Source of the DNA: Symsagittifera roscoffensis
Lineage: Eukaryota; Xenacoelomorpha; Acoela; Convolutidae
Direction: 5' to 3'
Assembly (NCBI RefSeq): GCF_963678635.1
Contig: NC_087062.1
Span: 6,002,193 to 6,066,192, forward strand
Length of the DNA: 64,000 nt
Numbering within the stretch: the stretch's first letter is position 1; each line of letters opens with the position of its first letter. The notes beneath the pieces were generated by a model that saw only the letters and a program-made list of their open reading frames with translations, was not told the DNA's origin and did no database searches. A program made the translations under genes and the position numbers. Below, piece after piece: positions 19,427 to 31,370 of this stretch.

Positions 19427-21180
19427 ACAGCAGAAGTTATTGTATCCCCGTTTCCAGTGGATTTTCTATACAAGATCTGAAATTTAGTTGAAAAACAAAA
19501 GTTGCTCAGCAAACGTTTCCCGCGGTATGATTGGCCCTAATCTTTTTTTTGAGGCAAAATGACCCATTTGAATTTTTTCTGGTGTTTGTAGAGCCGATGC
19601 TGAGTCATTTTAAACTATTTCATAAATTTTATGCTCAAAAAAATTTCAAAAGTTTGAAATTTTTGAACAAAAAAAGTAAATTTTAAACTGAATTTTGTTA
19701 ATTGTATTCAATGAAATGATGAACTTTAGACCTGAGAATCAACGCATGAAAAGAAAAATGTTCAAATCTTGTAAAAAAAAATCCAGTGGCTACGGGCAAG
19801 CAAAGTTTTTGAGCTCAGCAACACGAGGCCAAACTGTGCACTGGATAAGCGAACAATTGGGGTTTTTAAGTCACTGGAACCCATAGACAAATCTTCAAAC
19901 TTTTTGAAAAATGCAAAATGAATAGCTAGTTGTTATATATTCAGCAAATTATAAGCGGGAACCGCAACAGTGAGCGGATTTTAGTTACTTTTAGCGGATT
20001 GTTTTGCGGATTCCGCGTACAGTTGCAAATTCTGCGAGAGTGTTTTTTCGCTACACAAATACATGATAACTTATAAAAGATTCCACAGAAATGGCCTGTT
20101 TTCGAGATCTGGAATTGACCTGTTGTTGAGAACCTTTGAGAGGAAAAATGTTAGCTATTTGTTCCTGAAATCCAAAACAGCAAGGGAGATCAACAGAAAC
20201 TAGCAATGTTGCGAAATCCCACTTCCAGTGGTACTTTTTTACAAGCTCTGAATTTTATTCAATAGAAAAAAAACAGCTCAGCAAGCATTTCCTGTATGAT
20301 TCGCCCTAATCTACTGTTTTCTTTAGGCAAAATTACCAGCTTGATTTTTTTTTTTGGTGTCTGTAGAGCCGATGGTAGATCATTTTGAAAATTTCTTTAT
20401 TTTTATGCTCAAAATAATTTCAAAAACTTGAAATTTTTCAGCTAACAAAGAAAATTCCAAACTGAATTTTGTTAATTGCCATCAATGATCTGAAATGATG
20501 ATTTTAGATCAGAGAATCAACGTATGAAAAAAAAATTAAAAAAAATTGAAATCTTGTATAGAAAATCTGCTGGGTAGGGCAAGCAAGATTTTTGAGCTAA
20601 TCAGGACAACAGCAAACTGTGTACTGGATAAGCGAACAATTGGGTGTTTGTAAGTCACTAGATTTCAGAGACAAGTCTTCAAACTTGCTGCAAAATGTAA
20701 GTTTTTTTTCCACTCTATTCCAATTATTTTTAGCGGATTGCGTTTGTAATTTGCGGATTCCGCGTACAGTTGCCAGTTCTGCGAGAGTGTAATTTTGCTA
20801 ACAAATACATAATAATTTGCTTTTGGATTCCGGAGAATTGTCTGGAATCATCACGTTTTGTTGCTATTTGCGCAAACTCACCCGTTTTTGAAAAAGACTT
20901 TAGCGATACAGTGTTGGCTATTTGTTCCCGAAGTCCAAAACAGCAAGAAAGATCATAGAAAACTAGCAATGTTTCGGACTCCCGCTTCCAGTGGCTTTTC
21001 TACCAATATCTGAATTTTATTTATTATTCAAAAACATATCACTAAGCAATTACGGCGGCATGATTGGCCCTAATCTACTGTTTGCTTGGAGCAAAACGAC
21101 CAATTCGATTTTTGCTGGTGTTTGTAGAGCTGATGCTAAGTCAGTTGAAAATTTGTTACTCTACCTATGTCGTTTTATTA
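19427..21180. repeat. Three diverged tandem units of about 770 bp
   Basis: Units start near 19427, 20198 and 20964 (the third is partial). Shared blocks in order include CTTCCAGTGG, TGATTGGCCCTAATC, TGGTGTTTGTAGAGCCGATG, TATGCTCAAAAAAATTTC, GAGAATCAACGCATGAAAA, AACTGTGCACTGGATAAGCG and GCGGATTCCGCGTACAGTTG. The words GGCCAAACTGTGCACTGG and GCGGATTCCGC link it to the pieces at 9361-9640 and 37400-37918. No coding capacity. Probably a tandem array of a MITE-like element. Confidence 0.75.
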
Positions 21181-22038
21181 TATATAACATTGCTTGACCA
21201 ATGAGAATTTCAAACCAATCAAGCCTTTAGTTAAGACGTCCTGTGATTTTATAGAATATAAATAACTATATGGGCTTTTTTGAACTTTCAGGACTTTTTT
21301 GGACTTTCAGGACTTTCATCAACAGTTTTTTGTCCCGGATAAAACAGCCTTGATGCTGTTTTTGAGTAAATTTTGTACACTGATAAGATGTGTACTTTGT
21401 GGTTTTGTTTTCAGTGCTGATGATGCTGCTGTGCAATAAAAAAAACGGTCTACATTGATGATTTTCTGAGAGAGTTCCTCATACAAAGAAATTGTCTGTT
21501 CAAAACCCTAAATCACTTAGTTGTCTAGGAAAGTCTCAGACGAATTCATTATCGTACTTTTTTCTCACTAATTTTTCTCGCAGAATATTCCACAAAAAAA
21601 GCTAGATGAAACAGTTGCCTCCGAATGTTTTCAAGAAATTGGCAACGGCTAAATCAATTTCCGTGGTGATTCAGAATTTAGGAAAACTGACCTTGAGTTG
21701 ATAATAAAAAAGAAAACTTAAAACCCCCCAAAAAATCAAGATCAGAGCCTGAACAGCCCTAAAAAATGCAAGGTAGATTTTTCTTCAGCAATTCGTTTCA
21801 TATCTATTTAAACAGAATTCAGCATAAATATAACATAATTATTGACACTAATGAAAAATATTAAAAGTTCAGTCAAAGTAAAAAATAAGTTTAAGCTGTT
21901 TTTTTTTCATTCTTGTATCATATGATTGAATGAAATTTCTCTCAGCTGACATTCCATTTTTGGAAAGTTCTGTTTTGTCGGCTTGTGAAAGTAAATTCTT
22001 GTCGTGTCGTTTGGTTATTCGGCCCGCCTTTTTTCGTT
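21181..22038. other. Intergenic, downstream of the cysteine-rich gene
   Basis: AT-rich DNA with no recognised gene. A small direct repeat of GGACTTTCAGGACTTT occurs near 21290-21320. The 3' untranslated region of the minus-strand gene at 22039-22302 probably lies in the right part. Confidence 0.4.
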
Positions 22039-22302
22039 TTACTTTTCCGGTGTCCAAATGCAGACGCCTTCTATGTATGCGCCATAGTGGCTGTCGAAAT
22101 ATCCCGAGCATTGTTCGGTCGGGTCTTTGCAGTCGTGATCCATTGTGCAGTAGGCGATTCGGTTACAGGCTCCATTTTTGCACAAGTGACCTTGGGGACA
22201 ATCGTAGTCTATGTTGCAATGCACGTCAGGTAGAGCAGCTTGGCAGTAAAGACTGCAACATATCACGAGGATTCCAAAACTGATCACAAGGTTGGCCTTC
22301 AT
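22039..22302 (-). CDS. Small secreted cysteine-rich protein
   Basis: An 87-aa frame with a genuine ATG and TAA. It starts with a clear signal peptide (MKANLVISFGILVICCSLYC, then QAA) predicted to be cut near residue 23. The mature part of ~64 residues is acidic and holds eight cysteines in the pattern C-x5-C-x5-C-x4-C-x5-C-x5-C-x6-C-x13-C. The first four lie in CNIDYDCPQGHLCKNGAC, which resembles the short disulfide modules of dickkopf-like and EB-type secreted animal proteins. Only the general fold class is suggested; I do not assign a function. It stands alone, with no neighbour on the same strand within 4 kb. The segment is visibly richer in GC than its surroundings. It could be one exon of a longer gene, but it already has signal, domain and stop. 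Confidence 0.7.
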   Translation of the reverse strand: MKANLVISFGILVICCSLYCQAALPDVHCNIDYDCPQGHLCKNGACNRIAYCTMDHDCKDPTEQCSGYFDSHYGAYIEGVCIWTPEK

Positions 22303-22749
22303 TTTTCGAGACAATTTTTTGATCAATTACTTCAGAGATAAAATCAAAAACAACTTAACAAACTGATTGTGTGTTAAATTTGAAACAAAATAAGTAATTG
22401 AAATCTGGCGGTTGCAACCAGATCTTAATTAGAAAAGAATTATAAACCCGCTTCATTTCATGTCGTAATTGTGGGAAATGATTGGCGGCTAAATTTCAAG
22501 AAAAATTGATCGAATGTAAGGTTGAATTTAATTCCAAGCAGCCTAAGAAAATTTTTTTTGAGCCATCAGAAAAAAAGAACCCTTAATTAAAAAAACCTCA
22601 GCTTAAGTCTTATAACAGTATAGATGCTACTACGGGGTAAATACTGTGATTTTAAGATTAGATTACATGCTAATTTGAGGGTGAGCACGGCAAAAATGAC
22701 GCTTTGTTTTGGTCAAAACTTTCAAAGAAAATTGGGTAAAGTCTTTTTG

Positions 22750-22955
22750 GGCTTTTTTCTACCCCCCCCCCCCCCTCCCCTCCTTTCAAAATATCTCGAG
22801 TTTTATGTTTGGTTTTTGTGTTATTATGGCTAAATGCGTGATGTTACGATGTAAAGTATGAAGAACAAATCTGTTCAAAGTTGTCGATTCATTGCATTAT
22901 GATAACGTTAAATAAGTTTTTCAAAATTGAATTTGAAGGGGGGGGGGGGAAAGCC
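22750..22955. mobile_element. MITE, GGCTCTTTTCC family (206 bp)
   Basis: Inverted ends GGCTTTTTTCTACC and GGGGGAAAGCC, each next to a C- or G-run. The flanks TCTTTTTG (22742-22749) and TCTCTTTG (22956-22963) form an 8-bp target duplication with one mismatch. The core ATGTAAAGTATGAAGAACAA followed by ATCTGTTCA is shared with the copy at 57716-57888 and, diverged, with 56919-57132. Confidence 0.8.
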
Positions 22956-23120
22956 TCTCTTTGCCTGAAGATTCGGTTCTCCCGAGAAAACCCTTAATCC
23001 TCACATCTTTTTATACTAATGTTTGGGTTATGATAACTGTGATCGACACATTCTATCCCAACTTATTACGGAAGCTTAATAATGTAACTGTGAATTTAGA
23101 TATCTAAAATTACCTGCAGC

Positions 23121-23279
23121 CAGGCGCGGATCTAGGAATTTCTCGAGGGGGGCGGATTTTCAAAAAAAAATTTGAAATTTTTGCCGACCTTCTTTTTCTA
23201 GGTCATTCAAATTGATTTTCTGAGCTCTCCCAAATCTTTATAAAGACCCCTCCCCCCGCCCATCCTAAATCCACTACTG
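23121..23279. mobile_element. hAT-like MITE, family 1, internally deleted (159 bp)
   Basis: Starts CAGGCGCGGATCTAGGAATT with TCTCGAGGGGGGCGG and ends CCTAAATCCACTACTG. The flanks CCTGCAGC and CCTGTAAC are a plausible decayed 8-bp target duplication. Only about 160 bp remain of the usual ~450. Confidence 0.75.
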
Positions 23280-23439
23280 CCTGTAACTAATAGAGCTATT
23301 GTAATTGACAGAGATGTTCATCTTACGTCGGTAAGAAAACAATGAAAAGAATTAAATCATTTTTTTCCGCCCATTTGAAAAATGTGGAGGAACTTTGTAT
23401 TCGGGTGTCTTTGTTTTTTTTTCGCATGCATACCCTTGT

Positions 23440-23729
23440 TAAACTTTGTTTGGCAACATAAGGGGCTCACTTTGATATAATTATGTCAGTGATTGACTGG
23501 GTATTTTTGGCGTAATTTTTGATTAACTAAGAAACGCAAAATTGACCCATTTTTGGGGTAAAATTGTGGGCCCGAATTTCGCAAAACAAATTACACCATA
23601 TTAATTTTGCTGAAATTTTTAGCAAGTTTTGCGTTCATAAGTTTTCACCATAATTCAATCCAATTTGAGAGAATGCGTTTTAAATTTCAAGTTTGGCTCG
23701 TTTTGTCCGGTTAATTTAAATCAACACTG
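23440..23729. mobile_element. Tc1/mariner-type MITE, right part
   Basis: TTTTGTCCGGTTAATTTAAA followed by TCAACACTG and TA is the family's right end. The upstream blocks GTCAGTGATTGACTGG and CCCATTTTTGGGGTAAAATT match the copies at 31371-32048 and 54500-54702. The left terminal repeat was not found. 23730-25109 beyond it is AT-rich with no recognised gene. Confidence 0.6.
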
Positions 23730-25109
23730 TATTTAAAGTTTGATTCAAATTGTTAAAACAAAAAAAGCTCATACAAGAAGTTTTGATTTAAGACCACCTG
23801 ACATTAAAATCTGATTGCAATTAGTAACATCAAGAATTGTCACAAATTTAGTTTGCAACCGAGAAGAGAATCTCCTTTTTGATAGGGTAAAATTTTTCAT
23901 TTAACTCAAAATGTCTAATATCAAAATTCAAAATTTTATTTCAACTCAAACTCAACCCTTATTATCTTTTCAAAGATCTTTTAAGCGCAAGTGATGTTTT
24001 TAGCTCAGAACATCATTGCCTTGAAAACGCAAAGGATAACTCAACTCAAACATTCTCATTCAAATTGAAATTTCATAGCCTTTAATTTCTTTCAACCACA
24101 CAAACTTTTCAACTTCACAATATGTGACTTTCTAGACTAAATTACTGGACGGTAGCCGCTCAAACTGCTCTCCTTCCCTCAATTCTGGTTGACTAAGTTT
24201 TTTTAAAGGATTCAATCTTTGGTATTAATTCACGAGATCCAATTTTGCAAACGAGATCCATTTTTAGCCACATCAATTCAGTGAATGTACAGCTGGAATC
24301 TTTTCAATGCAGTGAATCTACAGCTAGAATCAATAATTGAAACTACAGCTAGAAGAACAGGTCTGCGTTTTTTTGAGTTAAAAGACTTTTCCGTATAATT
24401 TCAAAATGTAATTACTTCAGCAAATGGAGCAACGAAAAATACCCCCGGCCTTCATAGTGAAATTTTTTTTACTTTGGTGACAAAAATGAGATATACGAAA
24501 CAAAAAATCATGGCTTGCACAAAAATTGAGCCTAGTCAACTGAAAGCCAATATTTTTGAAGGAAAGACTGCCTTGGTATCAAAAAGAAATACTTGATCAT
24601 GCGAAAAAAATGGCCTCATAACTCTAATCACCAATTACCAGGCTTAAGTTTTTCCAAAAACGAATGAGAGTAGATTCCAAAGTCATGTAGTGAAATCGAT
24701 AAAAGCTGTTAAAGATATAAAAAAGCTCTTAAATCTGTGCAAAAAGTATCTAACCATGAACAGACGCCTCGAATGAATGCAAATGACAATTTTTCTTTGA
24801 AAAGAAACCGAACCTCACCTGGAGATGAAGCGCTGAAAAGTACAAAAAGTTTGTCAAGATTGCAATAGTGTAGACAAAGGAAATGGAAAAGTTTTGCGGT
24901 CAAAGTTCCGATTAAAGGAGTAGTAACACAAATTAGCAAAAATAGCTATATAGCATTTACTAACAGTAAATATTTAACTATGACTGCAAAACGGATAAAA
25001 CTCACAGGAACTCTTTTTTTGTTTATTTGTTAAAATTGATTGAAGAGCATCAATTGGGTCAGTTGGCGAAGCAAACAACACTTTTTCTTAATATAAAATC
25101 CGAGATCCG

Positions 25110-27674
25110 TACGTTACCATCATGACCAGCTGTGTTGCCTTATAAAAAGTTTTAATTCTATGCCCATTTTTATAGGTTTATGTGAAACTTGGCTAACAGT
25201 CAATGATCCTTTGGGCAGTTATCAAAATGAAGGCTATAAGCCTATTCTGTCTAAACCAAGAAAGACTGAAAACTGGGGGCTCTGGCATTTTACGTGAGGG
25301 AAGATTTTTCAGGCAAAGAGTACATGCTAATAAAATATGATTTGTTAGAAAATTTTTAATTGAATTGAAATGAGGAGATTTTAACGTATCATTTGATGTA
25401 TAAACCTCCATGTGCAAAAACCTTTAAATTTAAGCAAATGTTTTAGGAGTTGATTGAAAAAAATAGTGATAAAACAACGAGATACTGATTTGTGGTGATT
25501 TCAATTTTGAAATATCTAAGGAGAGCTCAGAACAAAAGAAGTATCAAGAAATTATCGATATGTATGGTTTGCAAATGAACATTTTTGAGCCAACTAGAGT
25601 AACATTTAACTCATCTACATGCATTGATTATTCTCAAAGCATTTGTTTTTACGATGTTAAGACCTTGCAACGCAAATTAAGCGATCATTATGCCCTCCTT
25701 AGTTTACTAAATAGCTCCGATCGATCGCCAACCAAACTAAATACACTCCGGGAACGGAAACAAATTTTTCTTTCCTTAGAAACTGATATATAATATAATG
25801 CTGAATTTTTTTGTTTCTTCTACACCAATTTCTGATTAGAATTGAAGCGAATTGTTAAATAGACAAAAAAACTGGATTATAAAACACAAAGTATCACTTG
25901 CGCCTTAAATCGTTTTGCTCCTTTTCAATCAACCAAAAAATCTACAAATGTTGGATTATAAAAGATTGCTGAAAACAAAGCTATGAGAACAATAAAAATT
26001 TTAAAAATTGGATCGAAAATCCTAGTCGGGAAAACTGAGAAAAATATTGAAAACAACGAAACATTTGCGACAAAACATTACGCAACGCCAAAATTGAGTT
26101 TTATGACAGAAGTATAACTAGTCTAAGTAATTTAGGGTAGAACGAAAAATTTTCCGCAAACTACGTTAACTGCAAAAAGTTTCACTTAAAATTTTTAAGT
26201 ATCGGAAAAAATTGGCTAAGAAATGTTCGCTAAGCAAAATAGTTAAGCCATTTAGGATGAGCAACACTTTTGTTTTTTCTCCAATAGCAACAGAAGAAAG
26301 AACTGATGTAATTAGAAAATTGAAAAATCAAAAGTACTGGTCATGATGGAATAACTAAAAACAAAAAGCTTCGTCAGTTGTTAGTCAACCACTGAGTGAT
26401 CTTTTGACCAATGTTTTGATGAAGGATAATATCCTTCCGATTTAAAGAATGCCCGAGTTGTTCCAGTATACAAAGAGGGCTCTGTTAATTTTGAAGACCC
26501 ATTGTTAACAGAGCCATCAATGAACAAAGATGGCGCTGTTAATTGTGATTACAGACCCATTAGTTTATTAACGTCAATTGATAAAATTTCTTAAAAGATT
26601 ATCTTCTACAGAACGATGAGTTTTTTATACAAAAGCAAGATCTTTTGGGGTAACCAATTTGATTTTCGATTAAAATATTCCGGCGCTCAGGCACTACTTG
26701 AACTCACAGAAACTTTACGGAAAGACTATGATAAGAAACACACAACACAAGCTTGCTTTGTAGATCTTAGCAAAGCTTTTGATACAATAAATCATGAAAA
26801 ATTGATTCAAAAACTCGAGATAAACGGCTTTCGAGGAAAAATTTTAGACCTAATGAAAAGTTATTTACCCATTAGATATTTCAATATGAAGATTAAAATA
26901 ATTGTAGGTCAGAACAAAAAATTCGTTTGAATATGGTGTTCCACAGGGATCAGTCTTGGGACCCATGATGTTTCTAATATACAAAAAGCAATTTAGTCTC
27001 TTTTGGTAATAATCAACTATCAGAAATTAGTTATGGAAGGTAAACAATTCGAAATTCTTTGAAACCAAATACTTTGGATTAATAATTGATATTGAACTCA
27101 AATTTAAAAGCCAAATTATATAAGAATTGGCGTCAGTTCAACGGTTTATTGTACAAAACCAGCACCAAACCAACTTTTTTTTTAGCACCAAGCAATTCTT
27201 GATGTTTTATAACGCTTATATAGACAAATTAAATAGAAATTGGCGTCAGTTCATAGGCTTACTGTACAAACCAGAACCAGACCAACTTTTTTTAGCTTAA
27301 ACAATTCGTGATGATTTAAAACGCTTATGCTAAATCAAAATCGAGTATGGTAACCTAACTTACGGTAGTGCATCAAAAACAGAATTGCAGTCAATAAAGT
27401 TTTTGCTGAAACGATTTGTAAGAACATTTTTTGGAAAAACTATTGTGACTCAGCGCAAATATTAGCGATCATGCACAAAATTCACTCAGTTCATGAACTG
27501 TACACTGTATATCTTTTTAAAGAAGCATTTTTTCAATTGAGGAACATTTCACTTAAACTGTTGAACTTAAACGATGTTTCTTATGTAAAAACAACAAGGA
27601 AGCCCGCAGCGAACCTCTTACCAATAGTACGACAAAAACAGAAATCAAGAGAAATTCGCTCATACTACGAATAA
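25110..27674 (+). pseudogene. Non-LTR retrotransposon (endonuclease plus reverse transcriptase), decayed
   Basis: Pieces of a LINE ORF2 follow in the right order through many stops and frameshifts. An endonuclease start (GLCETWLT then NDPLGSYQNEGY, 25160-25230) is followed by an endonuclease core ending in a CGDFNF motif (about 25490), then by ICFYDVKTLQRKLSDHYALL (the SDH-type C-terminal endonuclease motif). The reverse transcriptase is at 26616-26990: TTQACFVDLSKAFDTINHEK, then GVPQGSVLGPMMFLIY. The catalytic YADD box was not found and is probably lost. A C-terminal tail is at 27340-27674 (EYGNLTYGSASKTELQSIKF and onward). The motif wording fits the Jockey/CR1-like group. A ~110-bp block is duplicated at 27122-27230 and 27233-27345. 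It is non-functional. Confidence 0.85.
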
Positions 27675-28118
27675 CGCAAATTTAAAATTTTTTTAAGATC
27701 ACAGTTTGAAAATTTTTTCAATAAATTTAATTAAATTTTTGACAATCGTCAAAGCTTTTTTAAATAGATATCACCGCAATTTCCAAGATGCTCTTCAATG
27801 TTTTTTCTGGGCACACCGACCATGAGTTGAACAACTCTTCAGGTGTGCCCTTCCAGGCAGTTGGCTGTTTTTTTTATGATCATGCAACAACTGCAAACTT
27901 CCAAAACAAATTTTGTACCACGTGGTCCATTAATTAACCGATGTCTATGATCACTTTTTGGTTTAAGAAGCAAATTCAACAAAGGTTGAACGCCTAATAA
28001 CACTTCCAATACCGACAGGCTGTTTAAATTCCTAAGGGTTCATACAACACTTTCACCGTGAGTTCAACTCTTTCAATCAAGACACAAATGATGGTCGCAA
28101 CTAGAAATTGACGACATC

Positions 28119-28220
28119 ATGGCTATTGCGTCGAAAAAAACGTTCAACAAAAATCTCAATTTGGAAAACGTCTCAGCTCATCTCGCGAACAAAATCAGAT
28201 TTTCTGTAGAAACAAGTTTG
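28119..28220 (+). CDS. Possible first exon of the SLC22-like pseudogene
   Basis: An ATG opens 34 codons (MAIASKKTFNKNLNLENVSA onward) up to a consensus donor TTG/GTAAGT in phase 0. Whether it joins the next piece at 28467-28781 is unproven, since no phase-0 acceptor with an open frame is obvious there. The transporter could also start at the ATG near 28530. Weak candidate. Confidence 0.3.
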
Positions 28221-28466
28221 GTAAGTTTTACCACTAATTACATGAAAAGATGAAAAAAATTCTTAGCTGATGAGCGATTTGTTCATATATAATCCAGCAG
28301 ACAACGCGCGTTTAACAACATGGCACTAACGTACCAAAAACCGACTCATCTGCTTCAAAACAAAAACCAATTGTGATTTTGAAAGGATGGTTAAGGCTTT
28401 TTCACGTAAATGGCATTTAGTTTAATGAAAGTTACAAAAATGCAATTCTAGTACAATTTTTAAGAG

Positions 28467-30690
28467 TTGTTGAAAAGCACTGCTTTAGAAAAGTACAGAC
28501 AAATTTCATTACACTTGGCAACCGATATTATGATAACTGGGGCTTCAGAAGATGATCTCTCCTCAATTCCAACCATCGACGAAGTGTTCCTGGAACAGAA
28601 GTTCTCGACTCACGACAAGTTGTTGATGATAACTTTGGGATCTCTGGCTTCGACTTATTGTGCCATCTGAATGATATCACCCGCCTTCTACCGGCTCAGA
28701 GTGCCCTATACTTGTCGTGACCAGGATGAAAACATGTCGCCAGATTCGACTGAAAAAGTGCAAACATCACTGGACCAACCGGTAAAATTACTTTTTGCAA
28801 AAAATTGTTTATGTCGACTTTTTTTTAGGTCTACCAATTGATTTTCCGAGCTCTCTCAATGTACTAAAATGACCCTGGATTGAACAAACTTTTGCGCTGC
28901 AGGCAAATTTTTGAAAAACAGACCAAAAAAACCGTTTTTAGGCACTTTCAAAAAATTTTGAACAAAAAATTGCGTTTTTTCGAAGTGCGCCCCCCCTCCC
29001 TCAAAGTTAGTATATACTGGCGCCAAAGGCGCCTTTAAAAAACTTTTGGGGTCCGTCAGCCAAAAATGGATAGCTCAAAATAGTTCAAAGGGGGACCCTT
29101 TGGGTCGTTAGGGGGTCGAATCCCTGAAGGAGGGGGCGCCCGCAACTAACTGGGTGTTTTGGTTGGAATTGCCTTCTGTCTTGCCTAATAATAAATCTTC
29201 AGATATATCAACATTTTTCCAAGAAGAAAAAAAAACAACGAAAATTTTTTAAAAACTTTTGTAGGAGAATAGTTTTTTGCGCTGTGATTTTTGTGTACTA
29301 CGTGCGTTCCTTTTTTTGTATGTGAAAACATGATGCTTAAAAGTGGACAAGAATAACTGTGAGTTTTTATTCTGCTTGAGACTTGAGGAGCTTTTAGAAA
29401 TAAACTTTGACTATCAAAGATAAATCAAAACTAATTCACCTTAACTTAATTAAACAATTAAGTCAGCCGAAAATGGCCACATGTTCGAATTTAGGCCACA
29501 TTTGACAACAGTGACACTTGTTCGGACAAGGATTTCAACTACTCAGCAATAGACGGAAAAACTTCAATCCACCAATCATTCGACCTAGTTTGTGAAGACG
29601 AAATCTACCTGATGTTCCATGGCGGCGCGTACTTTCTCCGAATGTGCTTCGGATCCGTTCTCGGCGGCTACCTCAGCGACAAAATGGGAAGGAAGAAGTT
29701 TTTTCAACTTTCTTGTATCTTTGGGCTAACTTTGTCAACCTGGATAGCTTTCAGTGAGTCTTTTATTGTCCATTTGATCTGCTTCTGTGCTGTCAGCGCT
29801 TTCGAAATAGGCTCATTCATCTCAATGTTCGCCCTACTTGTCGAAGCCGGATCAGCCAACACCCGGTTTGCAGCATCTTTACTTTGTCGTCTATCTTTCA
29901 CAGTTGGCGTTCCCCTATGCGCGCCTCTGGCACTGATTTTTGAAAACTGGCGACATCTAGTTCTGGCAATCTCGTGTCTCATCTTTCTCGGGCTGTTTAC
30001 TTCTCTGTTTACAGACGAAAGCCCGCGTTGGTTATGGGCCGAAGGAAGATACGACCTATCGACTCAAAAACGAATCTGTTCCACTCGAAACCGATAAAAA
30101 GTTTTCACGGCTCTTACTTTGAAAGGAAATGGCGCGAAAAAGGCCTTATTCCATTTATTACTAGATACTAGAGACTTTAAAAACGTTTTTGGGTTACCGG
30201 GGTTCGAAAGCGCAGAAAACAATGAGAAAAAAATCGAAAAAGAGAATCCACAAAACTCCACTAAGCCAATGGACACATCCGACACTTGGAAACATCAGAC
30301 ACTTTGCGTACGATTGGTTATTTTAACTCTTCATTGGATCTGTGTAAATTCTTTAAATTATGGGTTGACTTTCGGGGCCGAAATGCCTGAGCAAAATATC
30401 TATATTTTCGTGGTCACTCTAGGGCTATCCGGGTTGGTAGGAAACATTTCTGGTTTTATCCTTTTAAAACATTTCGGCCTAAAAACAATCGCGGTGACAG
30501 CTCTCGCCTTTTCGGCTTCTTGTTACCTAGCTTGCGCCTTTATCCCGCTGTCAAACAAGGCAATTATCTTGGCCATAACCTTTTCGGCCAGAGCAGCTTT
30601 GGAATTGTTCTTTATTCTATGTTACCTCTGGACTACTGTAATCCTACTGTAATCCGAACTTCGAATATGAAGTGAACTATGAAGCTTTAT
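28467..30690 (+). pseudogene. SLC22-type organic ion transporter, disabled
   Basis: SLC22 proteins are 12-span major facilitator transporters that move organic cations or anions across the plasma membrane. Exon A (to 28781) has the family N-terminus (SIPTIDEVFLEQKFSTHDKL), first span and large-loop start (FYRLRVPYTCRDQDE). Exon B (from 29495) has the rest of the loop (SFDLVCEDE), the hallmark between spans 2 and 3 (GGYLSDKMGRKKFF), spans 3-6, the loop motif DESPRWLWAEGRYDL and spans 7-9. The A/B junction is phase 0 with GT-AG ends. Three lesions are visible: an in-frame TGA at 28668-28670 in span 1, an in-frame TAA at 30095-30097 in the central loop, and a frame break near 30640 before PTVIRTSNMK. 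The last spans are missing. Probably a pseudogene, although conservation between lesions is good. Confidence 0.8.
28817..29142. mobile_element. hAT-like MITE, family 1, both ends lost
   Basis: It carries GGCGCCAAAGGCGCCTTT, AGCTCAAAATAGTTCAAAGG and GGGGTCGAATCCCTGAAGG in family order but no CAGGGGCGG ends. It lies in the intron between the two transporter exons. Confidence 0.7.
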
Positions 30691-31370
30691 CTCATACATA
30701 AAATTCACTAATAGTGATTACTTGTTGGATTTTTTCCCTCATCCAACTGATTTTATTATGTTAGAAATCCTTGGATATTGTATTTAGAACAAAAACCCAA
30801 AAAGTTCAGCAAAACGCGAAAAAGTTTTTTTTGAGGAAAAATTGCTGGCTTCACAATTTTCATGTTTGGAAAGTTGTTTATCATAAAAGTTTCATATTAT
30901 TTTCTGTACGCCTGGAAATATGTGGAACTGCATAAGAATTTTTTTTCATATATAGGAACTTTCAAATTTCAGTCAAACCAGGGAACCTAAGCGTTGCTTT
31001 ATGCGTTCCCTAAGATGCTAAGTGCGTTTTTTATCAAAGGTTTTAATGGAAATTTTCTTTGCAATTTTTGTACAGCCACTGGAAATACTATGGGAGCTTC
31101 AATTACAACAGAAGAGAACGTAAATTCCTAGTACAGCGTTATATCAGAGATCAACGGCTAGTTTTTTTTGACAATAATTTGGTTGGTAACCATCTGTGCT
31201 ACATTAGTGCAGAAACCGGCAAAACTTGGTATTGTCAACTAAATCAAAGGGAGCATAATGATGCATTAGCTAAGATTTCAATTTCTTGTTCTTTAACAAA
31301 ACTTCTTCTTTTCAACAATATTTGTGGTGGAATATATTTCGTGCTGTTTTTTGTACAGCAGCAAGTAATA
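30691..31370. other. Intergenic spacer
   Basis: AT-rich. A 104-codon frame at 31059-31373 does not match a family I know, and its last codons run to the edge of the adjacent transposon. I see no splice-supported exon here. Confidence 0.4.

Noticed and set aside
21930-22283. Plus-strand open frames over the cysteine-rich gene
   Set aside because: They are antisense shadows. The minus frame has ATG, signal peptide, ordered cysteines and stop, while the plus frames have none of these.
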